Assembly: GCA_910585265.1 (NCBI GenBank)
Contig: CAJUCA010000056.1
Span: forward strand, 1 to 19,728
Reading direction: 5' to 3'
Length of the DNA: 19,728 nt
From: an uncultured Oscillospiraceae bacterium
GTDB taxonomy: Bacteria; Bacillota; Clostridia; Oscillospirales; Oscillospiraceae
Shown: positions 14,881 through 19,728 of the stretch, piece after piece
Layout of the letters: the number at the start of each line of letters is the position of its first letter
Numbering within the stretch: position 1 is the first letter of the stretch
Made by a program: the position numbers and the translations under genes
Notes under the pieces: generated by a model
Seen by the model: only the letters and a program-made list of their open reading frames with translations
Database searches by the model: none
What the model was told of the DNA's origin: nothing

Positions 14881-16311
14881 TCAACTTGCCCCAAAGCTTA
14901 CTTTTAGCCGCTCCTTTTCTGCGGCAATCTCTGCTTTCATCTGGAGGATCATCTCCGCCAGCAGCTGCTCACAGTCCTCTCTGGTTTTAGCGTAGACGTT
15001 GCGGGGATGCTTTTTGCCGTCCGGCCAGACGGGGGAATACCGTCCCTCCCACAGATAGTCGTTGATTTGAGTGACGCACCCAGTGCCTGGTTTGCGGCGT
15101 TTCCCCTTGTAAGGCTGGAAGGCGCTGGGGGTGAGTTTCCTGGCCGTGGTTTTCGCCTCCTGTGTGGACTCGATCTTGCTGATTCCCCGGTCGATTTTGC
15201 GTGCTGCCGTTTGTCGCATCTCATCGGTGACGTGGGCGTAGATGTTCAGAGTGGTGCTGCTGGACACGTGACCGATCACCGTGGAGAGGGTCTTGATGTC
15301 CATTCCGTGTTCCAGGGACATGGTGGCAAACAGGTGACGGAGGTCATGGAAACGGATATGCTTGCACCCGGCCCTTTCCAGAATCGTGGTCAGGCGCTTG
15401 CGGACAGAGGCGGGGTCCAAGGGCAGGTCATCTTTTCTGGGCGAGGGGAACATCCAGCAGGAGTGTACCTGCTGGCGGTATTCCTTTATGACACCCAGGA
15501 GCGGAGCGGGAAGGATGATCGTCCGGTTGGCGGCTTTGGTTTTAGGCTGGGAGATGATTAACTCTTCCTTGGCCCGATGGACCTGCCGCTCCACCCTCAA
15601 TGTCCCGGTCTTGAAATTGAGGTCATCCCACTGGAGGGCCAGAAGTTCGCCTCGACGCAGGCCGGTGGCAATCTCCAGCAGGAGCAGTTCATAGCAGCTA
15701 TCCTCTCTGGCTTGAATCAGCAAACGCTGGACCTCCTCTGGAGTGAGCACTTGCATTTCCCTGGGCTTGGCGGGAGGAAGCCGGCATCCATCGGCAGGGT
15801 TGCAGGCGATCAGTTTCTTGGAGACAGCCATCTCCAGCGCCGAGCGGAGTGTGGTGTGACAGCCCCGCACCGTCTGGTCGGAGAGGCCGCTGCCATAGTA
15901 GCTGGTATTCTTGATTCGCCCGTTTTGCTTGAGGTCGGTGTAGAACTGCTGGAGGTCATTTTGCGTGAGCTTGTCCAGCGGGGTGTCTCCCAGCGCGGGA
16001 ATGATGTAGTTGTAGATTCGTTGTTCATAGGACATCTGGGTGTTGGGCCGAAGGTTTGACTTCTTGCAGGACTGGTACCAATGATCCAGCCACTGACCCA
16101 GGGTCATACCCGGTTTGGCGGCGGGTTCCGGTTTCCCGATGCTGGCGCTCAACTCTTTCAGCTTTTGAACACATTCGGATTTTGTCTTTGCCAGGACATT
16201 TTTCGTTTTTGGCAGGCCCTTATCATCGTAGCCAGTAACGGCCCGGCCCTCCCAGCGGCCATCCTTTCTCAGGCGGACACTGCCGCTGCCCCGTTTTCTG
16301 CGTTTTGCCAC
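14881..16311 (-). CDS. int: Tyrosine recombinase (site-specific integrase)
   Basis: A 476-residue integrase. Residues about 5-55 form an arm-binding domain (GSGSVRLRKDGRWEGRAV...). A SAM-like core-binding domain covers about 68-170. The catalytic domain (about 185-370) has the full active site: R219 in TGLRRGE, H322 and R325 in HDLRH, H348 in IGH and nucleophile Y358 in NIYAH. The C-terminus (about 400-460) is odd. GTGCVTQINDYLWEGRYSPV...NVYAKTREDCEQLL resembles the N-terminal arm-binding domain, so the enzyme seems to carry one at each end. The start is GTG at 16311 behind GGAGAGGAG. The gene is longer than the usual 380-400 residues because of the extra domain. It is the likely recombinase of the local element, although its presumed excisionase partner is far away at 989-1204. 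Confidence 0.95.
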   Translation of the reverse strand: MAKRRKRGSGSVRLRKDGRWEGRAVTGYDDKGLPKTKNVLAKTKSECVQKLKELSASIGKPEPAAKPGMTLGQWLDHWYQSCKKSNLRPNTQMSYEQRIYNYIIPALGDTPLDKLTQNDLQQFYTDLKQNGRIKNTSYYGSGLSDQTVRGCHTTLRSALEMAVSKKLIACNPADGCRLPPAKPREMQVLTPEEVQRLLIQAREDSCYELLLLEIATGLRRGELLALQWDDLNFKTGTLRVERQVHRAKEELIISQPKTKAANRTIILPAPLLGVIKEYRQQVHSCWMFPSPRKDDLPLDPASVRKRLTTILERAGCKHIRFHDLRHLFATMSLEHGMDIKTLSTVIGHVSSSTTLNIYAHVTDEMRQTAARKIDRGISKIESTQEAKTTARKLTPSAFQPYKGKRRKPGTGCVTQINDYLWEGRYSPVWPDGKKHPRNVYAKTREDCEQLLAEMILQMKAEIAAEKERLKVSFGAS

Positions 16312-16433
16312 GGTTTCAACTCCTCTCCAAGCAGTTCTGTCAGGAAATCGCCCACTACCTCTGAGGCTCGTTTCTGCATATCGCCGGTACGGTCATGCTG
16401 AACTGGAAACAGATACACAAGCGGATTGCAGGA
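16269..16433 (-). pseudogene. Possible 3' remnant of a gene upstream of the integrase
   Basis: An open frame runs from 16433 down to a TGA at 16271-16269, overlapping the integrase start in another frame. Its last part, from the ATG at 16379, reads MQKRASEVVGDFLTELLG..., which looks like a real C-terminal helix. The frame has no ribosome site or good start, and its upstream portion runs antisense into the methylase gene. I read it as the tail of a small gene cut off at the junction near 16380-16400. It could also be a chance frame. Confidence 0.4.
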
Positions 16434-19400
16434 CTAATCAAAGAAGATCGGTATCTGAACCGCAGGGAAAAGGCATATCTGCCGGAATATGAAAAAATGC
16501 GGCTTGCCAGGAGCCTGTATGTGTTCCAATACTACGACCCCAACGACACAGACAAAACAATCCCCCGCGACTGGAATTTTGACGCGCCAAAAAAGGTGTT
16601 CCGCCCCATACTGGACGATCCGGAACAATGCGCGGCGCACTATGAGCAGATGGTCAAGGCGCTGGCAATGGTATCCCCGGACGACCGCGCCTACAAGCTG
16701 ATGGAACCGTCACTCCGGGATATGGGCGCGTATCTGCGGGGCGAATATTCCTTATTCACCCCTCTGCCCGAAGCTGTCTTGCAGGAGGAACGCCAGAAAA
16801 AGCAGGAGCAAAAACAGAAAGAAAAGAAAAGCGCCGGTAAGCATACGGAAGAACCCGCCGGCAGTCTTGCAGCGGCGGCAAAAGCCCTCTCCCGCAAGAA
16901 AAAGCCCGCCCCGCAAGAGGACAAAGAGGGCCAGCAGCTTACCCTGGATATGTTCGGGCTTTTGTCTGACCCCGCCACACCATCCACGCCGGAAATGGAA
17001 CAGCCGCAGGCAGAGCCAGCCGCACCGGAAACAGCCGCAGCCGCCGAGCCGGATATACCCGAAGCTACTGCAAACGCGGAGCCGGATATACCCGAAGCTG
17101 CCGTGAACACGGAACCGGAAAACCCTGCCGCCCGGTATGACCTGGGCTATGGACACCTGGGCAACGGCCTGACGGTTTGGAACCGTTTGGAAGAAGTACA
17201 CGGCGATTATAAGACGGTTGCCCATATCGACCCCGACCGCACCATAACCTTTTATGACGCAGGCTTGCCGGAGGAAATCCGGGAAGAAATCCAGAAAATC
17301 GCTGCCACCAGCGAAATGTCCATTTCAGCGACCCAGGACGCGCCGGTATTTTCCACGCCGCCCAAGGAGCCGGAACGGGTGCAGGATGTGGAGCAGACTG
17401 TGGAGCCGGAACAAGTGCAGGAACCAGAGCCGGAAAAGGCGCAGGACGCGCCCGTTTCGGACAATTCGGAGCCGGAAACCGCAGGCAGCAATATCGTACC
17501 ATTCCCTGCGCCGGAGGACGGAACGGAACCCACCGGCGCGGGTGCAGAGCAGACACAGAAAACCTCTGAAACAGCTACCGCAGACGAGCCGAACCTTACG
17601 CCCAATGTAGAGGAATACCTGAACCTCAAAGCGGCGCATCCTGACAAGCTGGTAGGCGTTCAGGTGGGGGAAACCATCCTCTTTTACGGCACGGACGCAG
17701 AAGAAGCCGCGCCTGCCCTGGGAAGAAAAACCGTTACCCGCGAAATCCCCGATTTGGGGACAGTTTCCGTCACCGGCGCGGCTGGCTGGCAGTCTGTCCT
17801 GAAAAAGCTGCTGGAACACGGAAAAAGCGTGGCGCTTGCGCGGCCTGACGCAGAACGCGGCAAGGATGCGCCCTATGAAATCATCAAGGAGCGCAGCGCG
17901 GCGGATTATATCCCTGTCGGCATGGAACTGACCATTGACGGGCGGCTGATGAAGATTGACAGCGTGGACTACAACGCCGGAACTGTCAGCCTGCAAGATA
18001 TGGAACTGCGGGGCTGGTTCCCCATTTTCCGCAGCGAAAGCATCCCCTTTGTGCGGCAGTTTGTGGAGGAACGGGAACAGCAGATCTTTGACCTTACCCC
18101 GGATGTTCCCCCTGCACCAGCAGAACCCAAGCCTGTGCCGGAACCGATGGAGATTGACGGCGGGCAGATTACCGAAACCCCGGCGCAGAAGCAGGCCCGC
18201 CGCCGCGCCCAGGAGGAAGTGGGCGGCAGGGTATTCCCCAGCAAGATTATTTTACAGCCCCTGCGGTTTGAACCAGAGCGCCACAACTTCCAGATCACCG
18301 ATGAAAATTTAGGCGTGGGCGGTGAAAAAACCAAGTACCAGTACAACGTGGAAGCCATCCGCACCCTGAAACAGATTGAAGCCGAAAAACGCCTTGCCAC
18401 CCCGGAGGAACAGACTATTTTGTCCCGCTATGTGGGCTGGGGCGGCATTTCCCACGCCTTTGAGCCAAACGACCCCAAGTGGGCAAAGGAATACGCCGAA
18501 CTGAAAGAACTGATCACCCCTGCGGAGTACCAGTCTGCACAAAGCACGGTTCTCAATGCCCACTATACCAGCCCCACCGTTATCCAGGCAATCTACAACG
18601 CGGTGGAACAGATGGACTTTACGCCTGGGACAGTTTTGGAGCCGTCTATGGGTATCGGAAACTTTTTCGGGATGCTGCCGGAAAAATTGGCGGCGGCAAA
18701 ACTCTATGGCGTGGAACTGGACGACCTGACCGGGCGCATCGCAAAACAGCTATACCAAAAGGCGGATATTACGGTAGACGGCTTCGAGCGCACCGACCAC
18801 CCGGACGATTTCTTTGACCTGGCGGTGGGCAACGTCCCCTTTGGCAGCTATCAGGTACATGACAAGCGGTACGACCGCCAGAACCTGATGATACACGACT
18901 ATTTCATCACCAAAACACTGGACAAGGTGCGTCCCGGCGGCATTGTGGCCTTTATCACCACCAAAGGCACGATGGACAAGAAAAACAGCAAAGTGCGGGA
19001 AGCGCTGGCGCAAAAAGCCGATTTATTAGGCGCAGTCCGACTGCCCAGCAATGCGTTCAAGGCCAACGCCGGAACCGAAGTCACCACGGACATCCTCTTT
19101 TTCCAGAAGCGCGACCGTATCCCGGAAAAACTCCCGGAATGGGTGGAGGCCGGGCAGACGGAGGACGGCATCCCCCTGAACCGCTACTATTTGGAACACC
19201 CGGAAATGGTGCTGGGGACAATGACAATGGGGCGCAGTATGTACGGCAATGAAACCGAAACCTCCTGCCAGCCCATCCCCGGCGCAGACCTTTCCAAGCA
19301 GCTTGCAGACGCTATCCGGCATATCGCACCGCCTGACCGGGAACTGCTGGAAGTGGATGCCGGACAGGACGGGGAAGAACTGGAAAGCATCCCCGCCGAC

Positions 19401-19728
19401 CCATCTGTACGCAATTTCAGTTACACCCTATCCAATGATAAGCTGTACTTCCGGGAAAACTCCCGCATGACCCAGGCCGTCCTTGGCAAAACCCCCACGG
19501 AGCGCGTTACCGAACCCAGCGGGTTCCAGAAAGAAATGGTGGAGGAACTTGGCGAGCGTGCGGAAAGTGTGCGCGGAGGCCAGGTTGACCCCCATATCGA
19601 CAATATGTTGCGCATCACTTCGGACGGGCGCAAGCTGGCACTGGATCAGCGGCTGCAAAACCCGCTTTTACCCGACGACCCGGACAGCAAGGTCAATGCC
19701 TGTGTCAAGAACGTCCTGGCCGAGTGGC
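16395..19728 (+). CDS. Conjugative-element DNA methylase/helicase, 5'-truncated and partial
   Basis: An open frame of 1111 codons runs to the window edge without a stop. It belongs to the very large (often over 2000 residues) methylase-helicase proteins of Tn1549-like conjugative elements. Early residues NWKQIHKRIAGLIKEDRYL resemble an internal segment of these proteins rather than a true N-terminus. A low-complexity Glu/Pro-rich linker spans about 130-430. The N6-adenine methylase core has motif I, VLEPSMGIGNFFG (about 747-759), and motif IV as NVPF (813-816) instead of NPPF/Y. The helicase half would lie beyond the window. An in-frame TGA at 16362-16364 and the absence of a ribosome site before the ATG at 16395 suggest that the 5' part is missing, through insertion, rearrangement or contig misjoining. 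The frame itself shows no frameshift at the points I checked. Confidence 0.88.
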   Translation, partial: MLNWKQIHKRIAGLIKEDRYLNRREKAYLPEYEKMRLARSLYVFQYYDPNDTDKTIPRDWNFDAPKKVFRPILDDPEQCAAHYEQMVKALAMVSPDDRAYKLMEPSLRDMGAYLRGEYSLFTPLPEAVLQEERQKKQEQKQKEKKSAGKHTEEPAGSLAAAAKALSRKKKPAPQEDKEGQQLTLDMFGLLSDPATPSTPEMEQPQAEPAAPETAAAAEPDIPEATANAEPDIPEAAVNTEPENPAARYDLGYGHLGNGLTVWNRLEEVHGDYKTVAHIDPDRTITFYDAGLPEEIREEIQKIAATSEMSISATQDAPVFSTPPKEPERVQDVEQTVEPEQVQEPEPEKAQDAPVSDNSEPETAGSNIVPFPAPEDGTEPTGAGAEQTQKTSETATADEPNLTPNVEEYLNLKAAHPDKLVGVQVGETILFYGTDAEEAAPALGRKTVTREIPDLGTVSVTGAAGWQSVLKKLLEHGKSVALARPDAERGKDAPYEIIKERSAADYIPVGMELTIDGRLMKIDSVDYNAGTVSLQDMELRGWFPIFRSESIPFVRQFVEEREQQIFDLTPDVPPAPAEPKPVPEPMEIDGGQITETPAQKQARRRAQEEVGGRVFPSKIILQPLRFEPERHNFQITDENLGVGGEKTKYQYNVEAIRTLKQIEAEKRLATPEEQTILSRYVGWGGISHAFEPNDPKWAKEYAELKELITPAEYQSAQSTVLNAHYTSPTVIQAIYNAVEQMDFTPGTVLEPSMGIGNFFGMLPEKLAAAKLYGVELDDLTGRIAKQLYQKADITVDGFERTDHPDDFFDLAVGNVPFGSYQVHDKRYDRQNLMIHDYFITKTLDKVRPGGIVAFITTKGTMDKKNSKVREALAQKADLLGAVRLPSNAFKANAGTEVTTDILFFQKRDRIPEKLPEWVEAGQTEDGIPLNRYYLEHPEMVLGTMTMGRSMYGNETETSCQPIPGADLSKQLADAIRHIAPPDRELLEVDAGQDGEELESIPADPSVRNFSYTLSNDKLYFRENSRMTQAVLGKTPTERVTEPSGFQKEMVEELGERAESVRGGQVDPHIDNMLRITSDGRKLALDQRLQNPLLPDDPDSKVNACVKNVLAEW
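17043..17108 (+). repeat. 33-base coding tandem repeat in the methylase linker
   Basis: GAGCCGGATATACCCGAAGC recurs at 17046 and 17079, giving AEPDIPEATAN followed by AEPDIPEAAVN and a decayed third unit (TEPENPAA). It is an in-frame low-complexity expansion in a linker, not a CRISPR or binding array. Confidence 0.8.

Noticed and set aside
17043..17108. CRISPR-like repeat
   Set aside because: The repeats are in frame, contiguous and lie in a Glu/Pro-rich coding linker, with no spacers or cas genes.

Overview
The window looks like accessory DNA from a GC-rich gut Firmicute of the class Clostridia (Oscillospirales/Lachnospirales-like). The evidence is clear Shine-Dalgarno sites, many GTG/TTG starts, LytTR signalling, Tn1549-type conjugative-element genes and a clostridial-type integrase. 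The species cannot be named from the sequence alone.

Layout. (1) Positions 1-1204, minus strand: a possible mobilisation gene start at the left edge, a gene-free structured stretch that may be an origin of transfer, a winged-helix protein and an excisionase. (2) 1501-4830, plus strand: a DUF6076 zinc-binding protein, then a LytTR response regulator translationally coupled to a GHKL sensor kinase, closed by a terminator. (3) 5081-11158, plus strand: a secreted lipoprotein with two nearly identical GH16 lichenase domains, a membrane GT2 polysaccharide synthase and a membrane-anchored GH3 beta-glucosidase with permuted domain order. (4) 11159-11807: gene-free, with strong hairpins and a short direct repeat. 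(5) 11808-16311, minus strand: an AEP primase/superfamily 2 helicase/PLD-like protein of the TOTE type and a tyrosine integrase. (6) 16395-19728, plus strand: a large conjugative-element DNA methylase/helicase gene that appears to lack its 5' end and runs off the window.

How the genes may work together. The best candidate system is region 3 under control of region 2. A processive GT2 (TED and QxxRW motifs) sits between an enzyme family that cuts mixed-linkage beta-1,3-1,4-glucan and a beta-glucosidase, with no sugar transporter nearby. This fits synthesis and trimming of a beta-glucan, probably mixed-linkage glucan, better than uptake of dietary glucan. The LytTR pair would be its switch. Because excisionase/mobilisation genes lie on one side and an integrase on the other, the module may be cargo of a mobile element that has interrupted a Tn1549-like element. 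That boundary claim is inference.
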